64,000 nucleotides of DNA from Haematococcus lacustris (lineage: Eukaryota > Chlorophyta > Chlorophyceae > Chlamydomonadales > Haematococcaceae): the NCBI GenBank assembly GCA_030144725.1, contig JASKMD010000008.1, forward strand, positions 1,592,343-1,656,342. Direction: 5' to 3'. Below the pieces are notes generated by a model. It was not told the origin of the DNA. It ran no database searches and saw only the letters and a list, made by a program, of their open reading frames with translations. This document shows, piece by piece, positions 52,649 to 61,896 of this stretch (position 1 is its first letter; each line of letters starts with the position of its first letter). A program made the translations under genes and the position numbers.

Positions 52649-55600
52649 GCCTGATTGAGTCAGGGTACCGCACCTTTGGCAAGGCCATCAACGTGGTGGA
52701 TGAGCTGCGGGTGACGAGCATTGTGGCCAAGGCTGCGGCGCTCACCTGGGGCATGGCCACGACCATACTCCTCAGCGTGTACACGGCAGGTACGCGGTTC
52801 AACTCCCAGCCCTGCGTCCTGATGCAAACAGGGCAGAAAGGCTGGACTGCGTGATGAGTACCTGTGGACGTAAGGAGGGTCATGGTGGGGCCAGGTGGTG
52901 TTGGGTCCACCTGTGTCCTGCCTGCATGCCTTGGGAAGCTAGGGCAGCCGCCTGGGCTCAGTCGCCAGCATGAATCAGGCTGCAGCTGCCACGCTTGCCT
53001 TGTAGTTGCAAGACACTTATTCACTTCCCTCTTACCTCGAATGTGCCTGGCGTGTGGTCTGGGGCAGGCCTGACGGCACAGACTACATCTGCCAACTTTG
53101 CCAGCACCATCAAGGGCGTGGCTGACATGGCAAACAAGCAGGTGCGGGGAGCGTTCCCTGGCTCTTGCTCCTGATCCGCTGCCAACACTGTTCAGGGAGA
53201 TGAGAAGAGAGCAACAGGATGGGGCCGAGTAAGGGTGTACCCTCCCCTAATGTCCCTCCCTCACCCCTGCACTCCCTCCCTCCCTCCCTCCCCTCCTAAG
53301 CCCCACACCCCACCTTCAGTGCTGGTGGTGTTTCTTTGTTCCACACACTGGTGGCTGCCATGTTATGATGAGCCCACACCTCGCCCACCATCAGCGCTGC
53401 ATAGCTAGCCTTCAAGGCTTGCCTCTTCACGCATGACAGGCTTGCAGTGCAGGCAGGATGCTGTCGAATGACGCTGAACCATGGGCGATGTGCCCTGCCA
53501 CCAGGGTCACACAGGGCGCAGCGTCCTAGCTCAGGGGCACCAGCCCATCTCCTCCATGGCTCGCACACCACGCCCATTACACGCACACTTGCACAGCTGC
53601 ACTTGTAGCAGCAAAGCGGCGCACTGGCTCCTGTGAAACCAGGGCGTCACCCAGCAGGTCGGCAGTGAGGCACCCTCCCCGCTGCCCTCCTGTGCGTGTG
53701 CTGCAGGTTGGGGTGGCCTCAGGGACAAGCCAGTACTTCATGCGGTGAGCACTTGGGGCATCCCTTCTCACTGCCATGCACGCTACCTGGACAAACCCAG
53801 ACCCTCAGCCCCCTCAGCTCCCTCAGCCAGGCCTGCATTCACGGCAGCCCACCCCTGCGTCCCTTCACACCCCACTGCCCTGCCCAGCACTGCCATGTCC
53901 CGGTCCCGGTGGGTGAGGGGGTTGAACGGTGAAGGGGCATGCAACTGTAAGCTTAGGCTGGGACCCCCCTGCCCACTCAGGTTCGGCTGGATCGGGCAAG
54001 ACGTTGGTCCTTTCAATACGGAGAGTGATGGTCAGGCCCTGCTGGCTGCGCTGATGGCACCGGGCAGCAGGCTGGACGGCCTGGTGATAGATGCGGCATG
54101 GTGCGCCATGGTCAACATGCAGCTAGGGCCATGGAGGGGATGGGCATGGGCTGTTGCATGGGGGCACTTCACTCCACCAATCACCATGTCCTTGGTGTCT
54201 TGCGGCTGGATGATTGGTGGGGAGTCGAGGAGGAGGTGCACCTGGTCTCCATTGTCCTGGGAGCGCATGTCCATGAAGAGCCCACACCGCACCGCACCGC
54301 ACCACACCACACCACACCACACCACACCACACCACACCACACCACACCACACCACACCACACCACACCACACCACACCACACCACACCACACCACACCAC
54401 ACCACACCACACCACACCACACCACACCACACCACACCACACCACACCACACCACACCACACCACACCACACCACACCACACCACACCACACCACACCAC
54501 ACCACACCACACCACACCACACCACACCACACCACACCACACCACACCACACCACACCACACCACACCACACCACACCACACCACACCACACCACACCAC
54601 ACCACACCACACCACACCACACCACACCACACCACCAACCAGGGGTTGCCCTGCTCTGCTTTGCCCCTGGCTCATGCAGGGCGCAGTTCCACCTGGCGCA
54701 CAGCTGTGAGGCCGTGCTGGTGGGCCCTGTGGTGCAGCACCAGCACCTGGCCTTTGCCCTGTCGCCATACGTGGACCCGGTGGGGCTGGGGTGGGGCTGC
54801 GCATGGGCCTCACGTGATAGCACGTCATACGGTAGCCTGTAGGGGATCAAGCACAGCTGTGTGGCCTACCTTGCCGTTGGGGCCAGGATGGCCCAATCAC
54901 CTCCTCTGTGGTAAAGGATGCTGCAGAGCTGTACTTCCTGCTGGCCGTGGCTGCGGGCTCCTCCTGCCTGCCCTGCAGCATCAGCCAGCCCTGGGTGGCT
55001 GTCAGCAACGCCCTGGTCGCCACATCAGCCTGCAGTGCAGGGCACGCTTGCTTGCATGCTGCCGCTGGCATGCCTACTCAGCACTGAGGCCTGGCCCCTC
55101 CTCAGCAGCTGCTGTGGTGTTGTGGTGCTGGCCCAGGCCCTGGCCTACAACATCACCGTGGCCCTGGTGGCGCTCAATGCTGACAGCACCACTGGCAAGC
55201 TGGCTGACAAGTACTTCCCTCAGCAGGTGAGCTGGAAGGGCACCCCTGCTGCTCTCCCCCACACACTGGCTATCAGGTGGGGCGAGCCAGCAGGGGGAGG
55301 GAGCCAGCAGGGGGAGGAAGCCAGCAAGAGGGGCAGCCAGCTGCATTCCAGGCAGCCGATGCACAAGGCAAGGAGGCTGGTCAGCAGGTGAACGTTGCAT
55401 GGGGTGTTCAGCCAGTGGGCGCCAGGGCTGCGGGGTGATGCAACAGGCATGGGCAGCTGCCGAGCAGGAAATGTAGGGCGAAAGATGGGGAACGCAGTCA
55501 GTGCACCATGGCAGCACAGCAAGCAGGATATTAGGCTGGGTAGGGTGGGCAGGCAGGATGTGTGCGTGAGGGGGGTGGGTGGTCACGTGGCAGCTGACCA

Positions 55601-57009
55601 CATGCTGAACCACGCTGAGCTGCAGGATTGCCCCACTGCCTCCACCTTCTCAGCCCTGACACCTGCCATGACAACGGGCATGTGGATTGTGGTGGCCAGC
55701 ATGGCAGGCCTGGCATGCCTACTGGTGTCCCTGCCCTTCATCAACAGGTGAGCGGGATAGGGCGGGCCACAATCCACTAGCGACCACACCCTCCAGCAGC
55801 AGCCCACCATGTGCATTGCCCTGAACTCACTTGATAGCTCAACACGATGATGAGCGGTGTGCTGCCTGCAGCAACACCCAGAGCAGCTGTTGCAGCTCTG
55901 TAGCCACCCCTGTGGTTTCCATGCTTGCATGCTGTGCTTGATCAAGTGTGGTAAAGTGTGACAAAGTGTGATCATGTGTGGTCAAGTGTAATTGTATGTG
56001 TTTGTGTGGTGGCACCAGGGTGCTGCAGGCATCTTGATGCATTAGCTGACCCTGGGACCTGGCTGCACTACACTGGTCACTGTTCCACACATGGCCCTCT
56101 CGTGCAGGAAGTGGGATGTGGATGTGTTCCACGCCGCGACGTCATCCAAGAGTATTGTGAGTGTCCTGGTGTCGCTGGGCTGCTGCAGACAGCCCTGGTG
56201 CTGCTAGGTCCTTCTAGTGCATGGGTTGGGACTGGCGGCTGGTTGGAAGGGAGGGGAGGGAGCAGGGCGGTAGACAGGTAGACAGGTGTTGCAGGCAAGG
56301 TCAGGCAGGGAGGGTGGGTGAGAGGTGAGGGTAACGCGGGGAGACCTCTAGGCAGTGCACCATGCTGCAGGGCTGCCAGCTGGGAGGGGTTGGGAGGGAG
56401 GGAGGGAGGGAGGGAGGTGCGGGGTGACTCCGCTCTGAATAGTGCAACCTAGCTCCTGTCTCAATGTTGTGCTGAGGTGGGCCAGGGTGCCTTGGCAGCC
56501 TCAAAGGATGTAGGGGGACATGCCAACTATTTCAAATATCAGCAGTGCCAGTTCTGAGCACCGTCTACGGCAACGCCCCTATCCACCACCACCTCCCAGC
56601 AGCATCCCCTCCCCCCTGTACCACACTGACTGCATCGCTGACATCATCTCTTGCTACTTGGGCACTCACCCTGCCGGCTATAAAGTTGTGGAGCCACGCT
56701 CCTTGTGTCCTTAGCAGCTTCCAGGGCCAGGGGCCAGGGCCAGGGCCAGGGTCAGGGCCAGGGCCTGCCCAGTGGAGTGCCCCTGTGCCCTGCTCAGGCC
56801 GCAGCTGTGTCACACGTCAGGGGCTCCTCCAGCCCTGTGCCCAGTGCAGCCTGGTGTGCTGCACGCCGCAGAACTCCATCTCACCCGCCATGCTGGCGCT
56901 GGCCGCCTCCCAGGCTGCTGCCAGGCCCAGCACTGATGGCGCCACCCACTATGCAGCCTCACCACACCGCAAGGGTGGGAGCATGGGCGGAGAGGACTAT
57001 GACGCCTGA
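52649..57009 (+). CDS. Ionotropic glutamate receptor-like channel, second gene, 5' end missing
   Basis: Phase-consistent exons: 52649-52789, 53068-53141, 53707-53744, 53981 to about 54110, 54680 to about 54790, one near 54916-55015, one near 55106-55226, 55626-55747, 56108-56156 and a last exon from 56715 to TGA 57007-57009. Features in order: M3 helix with LSVYTAGLTAQ (family signature SYTANLAA), VGVASGTSQYFMR (binding-lobe GS/GT turn), LDGLVIDAAW (family YDALVLDxP), LAFALSP, YNITVALVAL and LADKYFPQQDC (Cys before M4), M4 MTTGMWIVVASMAGLACLLV, then NRKWDVDVFH and a Gly/Pro/Gln-rich tail. The first ligand lobe, M1 and pore lie in or left of the gap. Exon ends around the microsatellite and the phase of the last exon are uncertain. 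TGTAA at 57923 and 57932 are candidate polyadenylation signals. Confidence 0.75.
54298..54634. repeat. (CCACA)n pentanucleotide microsatellite, about 67 copies
   Basis: An uninterrupted ccaca/tgtgg array, with a few CCGCA variants at its left edge, in a GLR intron. It makes HTTPH-type and CGVVW-type frames on the two strands, which I reject as genes. Confidence 0.97.
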
Positions 57010-58549
57010 CACACCTCCACGCTTGATGCTGGTGGCAGCACCCCTTCTTTCAACCCGGCTGCGCTCACTCCTGTTACCTGGGACTTGGACTCTACCCTGA
57101 GGCAGGGTGTCGGCTCAGCTCAGCCTTGCTGCCTGCACTCCTCTACAGAATGGGACTCAGGCTCAGGCTGCAGTGTGGAGGTGCCAAGCAGGGCAGGTGG
57201 CCCCAGGGCTCGGGCTGCAGTGTGGTGGTGAACAAACCAGGGCTGGCGCACAAGTCGGTGCCAGCACCCCGCCTGGAGCTCCAGCCAGCTTCTAGGCTCC
57301 TGCCCCTGATCCTCCTCATGCATCCCTCTGGGATAGCATGGCGCAGTCTCGTTGGCGAGCTCATGCGCATGTGTGGCATCAGGCATTGGTAAGCATGCTG
57401 CTGGTCAGGCCTAGCTTTGGCTGCACTCTTGCTGGGGCTCAATAGGTAGTGACGCATGCATGCCAAGTAGGGGAAGGGGTGTGGGCCTGACTGCCCGTTT
57501 GTGCATGTGTTCAGCCATGCGCTGGCTCAGAAAAAAACGTAATTCATGGCTGCTGCTGCATGAAATACGAGGTGAGCATAGCAGCTGCGTAGCCAAGGCA
57601 CTAGAGCTTGGTGGTGGTAAGGGATGGGGGGTGGGTAGAAGAGTGAGGGTGATCACACTCACATGGTGGACCCAGATAAGTGAATCCAAGGGAGCATGCA
57701 GGGTGTGCCCCAGGCGCCCTGCGGTGCTCATATGGATGCCTCATTCGCATGCTTGGCACTGACGATAAAGTCGTCGCTGCCCACCCTAGCCTGCCTGCCC
57801 CTGATTGGCCATTGAGGCCCTGGGCTCGCCACATCACCCTTGCTCAGCTGTCCAGGTGCTGGCACTCCATCATTCCTGCTGCAGTGTACCGCATCACCTG
57901 CCTGCAGATTATATGAGTATTGTGTAATACACTGTAAACTGGTATCGCACACGCACTGGCCATACAACGTTGCAGAGGTGGTGCGAGTTGGGCAATGTAA
58001 ATGTGCATAGAGGCATGATGAAGCCCTGCTGCTGCCCTGGCCTGCACTGATGTTCTTATTTGGGCTATGCTAGCATTACCGGGACTGATGCCGCAGCTTG
58101 GACCTCCTGGTGTTGTGCTGCTGGCAGTGAGGGACTGATTACACTGAGACCTCACGACGCTGAGTCTGCTGGTGCAGCTTGTGCTGGACACTGCTGGCTA
58201 TGCATGGCTGGGAGTATGCCTCATGAATTGCCTTGTGTTGCCTGGTACTGGCGTGCCATAGGCTGCGAACAGTGGTTACGAAGTTAGCCTGGATCACAGC
58301 TACACTCATGCACTGTTCCTATTCGCACTGTCCACCTTTCACTGTCTGCACTGTTCATTACGCCACCATTTTGATGTTAAATAAGAAACCGGCTATCTGA
58401 ACGATGAAAATGTAAGACTGTACTGTGATGGGAGTTGTGGGAGTGTGTGAAGGCAGGAAGACTGCAACAGACGCCATCAGTGAGACGCCTGCCTGAAAAC
58501 TGTTCCCAAAATGGTTGCTTAAAAAAGCTGCCTGAAAGCACACTGCGTA
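57010..58549. other. GLR 3' flank and Fanzor 5' flank, no gene recognised
   Basis: Short frames on both strands (57126-57392, 57411-57762, 57844-58191) have no supporting features. The last 200 bp before 58550 is AT-richer and may be the promoter of the Fanzor copy. Confidence 0.45.
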
Positions 58550-58816
58550 ATGGCTCAGAAGAAGCGGAAGGGCACCGCCAACCAAAAGCAGGGCCCGACG
58601 AAGAGAAAGGTGCGTGTCCCTAGCCGACTGACGTCGTGAGCTACGCGCTGTGTAGTAAAACGTCGCTCCTGTTGGTTCCATCGCCTCAATGCCAGCGAAG
58701 ACAGGATCGGAGGAATAAGTGGCATATAAAGCGGCGCCAGGTACGGGGCCGCCCCCGCCTTGTGCGTCCCCGCATTGTGTGTCGACACCTTGTGTCTTGG
58801 CCTGTCAAAGCGGCAG

Positions 58817-58975
58817 GTGATCAAAGTACTTGGTGGCGCTGTGCTGCGCGGCTGCAAGAAGACCAAGAGGAAGACCATGGCGCACATCCCGAAGCGGGCT
58901 GAGGTTCACTCCCAGCTCCACGTCATCTCTTCACTGTTTGTGCTCCGGATCTTTCTGACGTGCCTGGTGGGTTAC
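58817..58975 (+). other. Conserved N-terminal Fanzor segment, exon 2
   Basis: Comparing this copy with 8060-8229, the segment GAVLRGCKKT(K/R)RK...ETHSQL(R/H)...SLFVLRIFLTCLVGYPT is strongly conserved in protein, while the following Pro-rich or acidic spacer is not. This points to a selected N-terminal domain, basic then hydrophobic-helical, of unknown structure. Confidence 0.5.
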
Positions 58976-58999
58976 CCCACCCAAGGGTTCCGCAGCGCC

Positions 59000-59240
59000 C
59001 CTGTACCTCCAGCCCCCCCCCCCCGCACCGGATGCACCCCCCCTCCCCCCCCTCCCCCTACGTGCCCCTGCCCAGGACCACCCTGCCCCTGCCCAGGACC
59101 CCCCACCTCCCCCTGCCCAGGACCCCCCTGCCCCTGCCCAGGACCCCCCTGCCGCTGCCCAGGCCCTCCTTGCCCAGGACCCCCCTGCCCCTGCCCAGGA
59201 CCCCCCACCTCCCCCTGCCCAGGACCCCCCTCCCATTCCC
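59000..59240 (+). repeat. CCCAGGACCCCC-type tandem repeat in the Fanzor derivative
   Basis: About ten degenerate copies of a 12-18-bp C-rich unit (tgcccaggaccccc) encode AQDPPAP in one frame and CPGPPCP in another. Homopolymer C runs make the reading frame here uncertain. Confidence 0.85.
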
Positions 59241-59634
59241 CCAGTCCAGGAGCCACCCCCTACCCCTGTCCAGGCCCAGGCCCCCCCTGCTGCACCTGGC
59301 CCAGTGCCACCACCCCAGGCCCCCCCATGGGGCAGGTGGTTGGACCGGGACACCAACAGATGCTTCAACCTCCAGCGCATTGGGGAGAGCATGCAGCGCC
59401 CCCTGGAGCTGTGCAGCTGGAAGGACAGGGATGCCCTGCCCCCCATTGGCGAGGAGTACCAGCAGGGCTACAAGCGGGTCAATGACCGGCTGCCCAAGAG
59501 CAGGCAGAGGTTGCACCGAGCTGCAGAGTACCGGCGGGACATTGATGGCCGGGCCCGCAACAATGCATAAGGCCCTAGTAGTTTACACAGGCTGTTAGCC
59601 TTACAAAGCATCAAGCTCTTCGTTTTGATGAGGT

Positions 59635-59930
59635 GCCCAGTGGTCCAGCGGGAAAGAGTGCCACCGGTGTGGGGTTTGCAATCATCAAGGGTGCGACCGA
59701 GGCTGCTTCAACTTGATTGGAGTAGCTGAGCGAGATTACCCACACTCCTCCGCCTCTCGAGGTCTCTCCCCCTCTCCCTTTCAGCTCCCTTCCCCTTCCT
59801 TCTCTAAGCTCTTTCTCTCCTTGGTAGTTCCCCTTCTCTTTCCCTTTCTCTCCTTAGTCTTTTACCTTTGGAGGTTGGCTTGTATCCACCCAAGCCCTAC
59901 CTCCTTAGTGTAACAACAACTACTGCTACA
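59635..59930 (+). mobile_element. Possible tRNA-derived SINE with pyrimidine tail
   Basis: tgcccagtggtccagcggg...gagtgcc looks like an acceptor stem and D-arm, and gggtgcgaccgaggc like a weak B box. A long CT-rich stretch follows (59760-59870). It lies between two Fanzor copies. The match is weaker than for the SINE at 24.1 kb. Confidence 0.35.
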
Positions 59931-59939
59931 CACAGGCAA

Positions 59940-61136
59940 ACATGTTATTCCTTGTTGAATGAGTTTTGTTTGACTGCCATCCTTGTGGGCTTGGGCTAGG
60001 TGGTTCTGCACAGACAGGCTTGCCAACAAGGGGCTTCAGTTTGGGAGGACGGTGGAGACAGATGGTGTCAGCGTGTGTGTGTGCTTCACACGCCCCCTCC
60101 CCCCTCCTCCTGCCCCACCCCCAGCTTTCAGCAGCAACAGCCGCCCAAGCGCAGCAGCAGCAGCAGCAGTCCATGCGGTGGGATCCCCCACATAGGCCAT
60201 AGCTGAGCAGCGTGGGTTTGTGTTCATTCCAGCCACACAGGTTCGGGTGGACATTGACAGCTCAGCCAGTACCTCCCTGTAGGCAAACCTGAAGCACATC
60301 ACCGTCACCCTGGCCACCTGGGATGCAGTGTGGCAGGTGTACCTGGACCCCCTGCAGAGGTGTACCTGGACCCCCTGGAGTTGTCCATGCAGCGCCATGG
60401 GCCTGTCAAGCAGCTGGTTGTCTTCTTTGGTGAGCCTAGGAGCGGCCGGGGTGCTGATGCGGTGCTGAGGCCCTGCTGCGGTAGGTGGTGTGATGGCCCA
60501 GGGGCACAGACCAGCAGCGGGGCAGGGTGGTGCTTGTGGATGAGCACCGCACCAGCCGGATCAACGCAGCAGTAATTGGCCAGCAGCCCTGTGAGGAGCA
60601 GCTGGACCATGAGCAGCCCACCAGGCCTACGGACTGGAAGCCCCCAGCAGGGCAGGTGGAACACCGCCTGGTGCGCCCAGCCTGGAGCCAGCAGCGTGAC
60701 CAGCCAGTGAGGGGCCTGAAGTGGTGCCAGGTAGTGGCTCCCCGCAAGCCCCCACAGGCCCCATGCAGCAGCCAGGCAGCCACACAGCCAGCAGCCTCAG
60801 AGCCTGGGCCCAGCACTCCCCCGCCAGCCAAGCGCAGCAAGCGCACCAAGGCTGAGCAGGCTTCTGAGCACACTCAGCCCAGCAAGGGCAAAGGCAAGGC
60901 CAAGGGCAAGGCTTGCAAATCCAAGCCAGCACCACATCCAGGTGGCTAGACAGGGACTGCAATGCAACGCTGAACATGCAGCGCACTGGGGAGAGCAGGT
61001 GGCGACCACTGGAGCTGTGCTGGTGGCCAGAGCAGGCAGCGCTGCCAGCCAGGGCAAGGAGTACCCTGGCCTTGGCTACAAGTGGATGCAAGACCGCCCA
61101 CCCAAGGCCCAGCAGCAGCCTGTTGAGGCACAGTAA
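59940..61136 (+). pseudogene. Decayed Fanzor copy lacking the N-terminal region
   Basis: It starts in the pre-RuvC region (FGRTVETDGVSVCVCFTRP, 60040-60110). The RuvC-I Asp region is degenerate (RVDIDS), a stop follows, and HITVTLATWDAVWQVYLDP is present (60295-60350). A tandem slip duplicates gaccccctg near 60345-60375. LVVFFG (60415), VDEHRTSRI (60536-60560), the single-Cys QPCEEQL and LKWCQVVAPR, and KRSKRTK are good. A frameshift precedes RuvC-III (RWLDRDCNATLNMQRTGES, 60943-61000). It ends KAQQQPVEAQ with TAA at 61134-61136. Together with the derivative just upstream it looks like a split tandem pair. Confidence 0.75.
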
Positions 61137-61385
61137 TGTGTGCCCCTCCAGCTGAGCTGTCATCAGCTTACATTAGTGCATGTTTGTCATGCCAAGTCTG
61201 GACCATAGCCCTCAGGGGTCAGGCAATAGTGTAGGTGTTAGGCACTCATGTGACATGTCCATGTGCATTGGGTATACTCCACAAAGCCCTAAAACCGAAG
61301 TTTGAGTGGTCCCGCTATTGGTCCCTAGTGGTCCCTAGTGGACCGACTCAATTGGAGGCCTAAGTGTGGGACAAGGGGGCTGAAA
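61137..61385 (+). ncRNA. Fanzor 3' region and right end, candidate guide RNA
   Basis: Conserved block CTGTCATCAGCTTACATTAG, GTGCATGTTTGTCATGCCAA, CATAGCCCT, CAGGCAATAGTGTAGG, then tactccacaaagccc. The terminal inverted repeat is the GAGTGGTCCCGCTA...TAGTGGACCGACTC type, with one gtccctagtg duplication. The end is GGGACAAGGGGGCTG at 61370-61384, matching the right end near 5025-5040. Confidence 0.5.
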
Positions 61386-61896
61386 TTGTAAGGCTGATTT
61401 GAATTTGAACATTTGACTCGGCGTCAAGACCAGTGCTGAGCTGCGTGGACTCCTCCGACCACGCTGACCAGCATTGATACGAAGCAATGCCGAGCCGGAG
61501 GAATAATCAAAGTAGGCCATCGCTACACACTGCATCGCATTGCGCCTGGTCACGGCAAACACGGATGTTTATGAACTGTCAGCAGGCCAGGATGCGGGAG
61601 CCTCGCCCGGGCCTTCCCGTCGCTCGACACGAGGTCCGGCACCCTGCAAACAGCGCCGTGCCAGCATATTAGCTTACACCACTGCTCCAATCCCGCCTGC
61701 AGGCGCTGCGTCGTCGAGCATAGCAGCTCTCCCGTCTGAGAGCCAGCCCCAGCCTAGCGGTCAGTGATTAGCTCGCCCCCTTCCCCCCTGGTGCTCACAA
61801 CGCACTCCATGCGATGCTTCTCCACCCTTTACTCGTAGCACAGCCCTTGTTCAACTCTTCTACCTCCTTTGCCTTGCTCTGTGCTGCCCAGGCTCC
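61386..61896. other. Intergenic, MCM4 promoter side
   Basis: Between the Fanzor right end and the MCM4 start codon. No gene. A pyrimidine-rich AG at 61892 just before the ATG (ctgtgctgcccag) may be an acceptor of a 5'-UTR intron. Confidence 0.5.

Larger units (their letters stand above)
58550..59570 (+). pseudogene. Internally deleted Fanzor derivative (N-terminal region plus RuvC-III)
   Basis: Exon 1 (58550-58609): MAQKKRKGTANQKQGPTKRK, an NLS-like start, with a GTGCGT donor. The intron (58610-58816) is clearly similar to intron 1 of the 5.3-8.5 kb copy (gtgcgtgtccc-agccgactg, gttggttccatcgc, cttgtgtcttggcctgtcaaa). Exon 2 (from 58817): VIKVLGGAVLRGCKKTKRK, HSQLHVISSLFVLRIFLTCL as in the full copy, then a Pro-rich AQDPPAP repeat, then directly GRWLDRDTNRCFNLQRIGES to the end. 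The whole core (TDGVSV, RuvC-I, VDEHRTS) is absent. The Pro-rich part must change frame once, at poly-C runs (59017-59055). RuvC-III is also altered (DRDTNRCFN for DRDCNAALN). Confidence 0.75.

Noticed and set aside
54032..54850. CGVVW / HTTPH repeat proteins
   Set aside because: Translation of the (CCACA)n microsatellite in a GLR intron.
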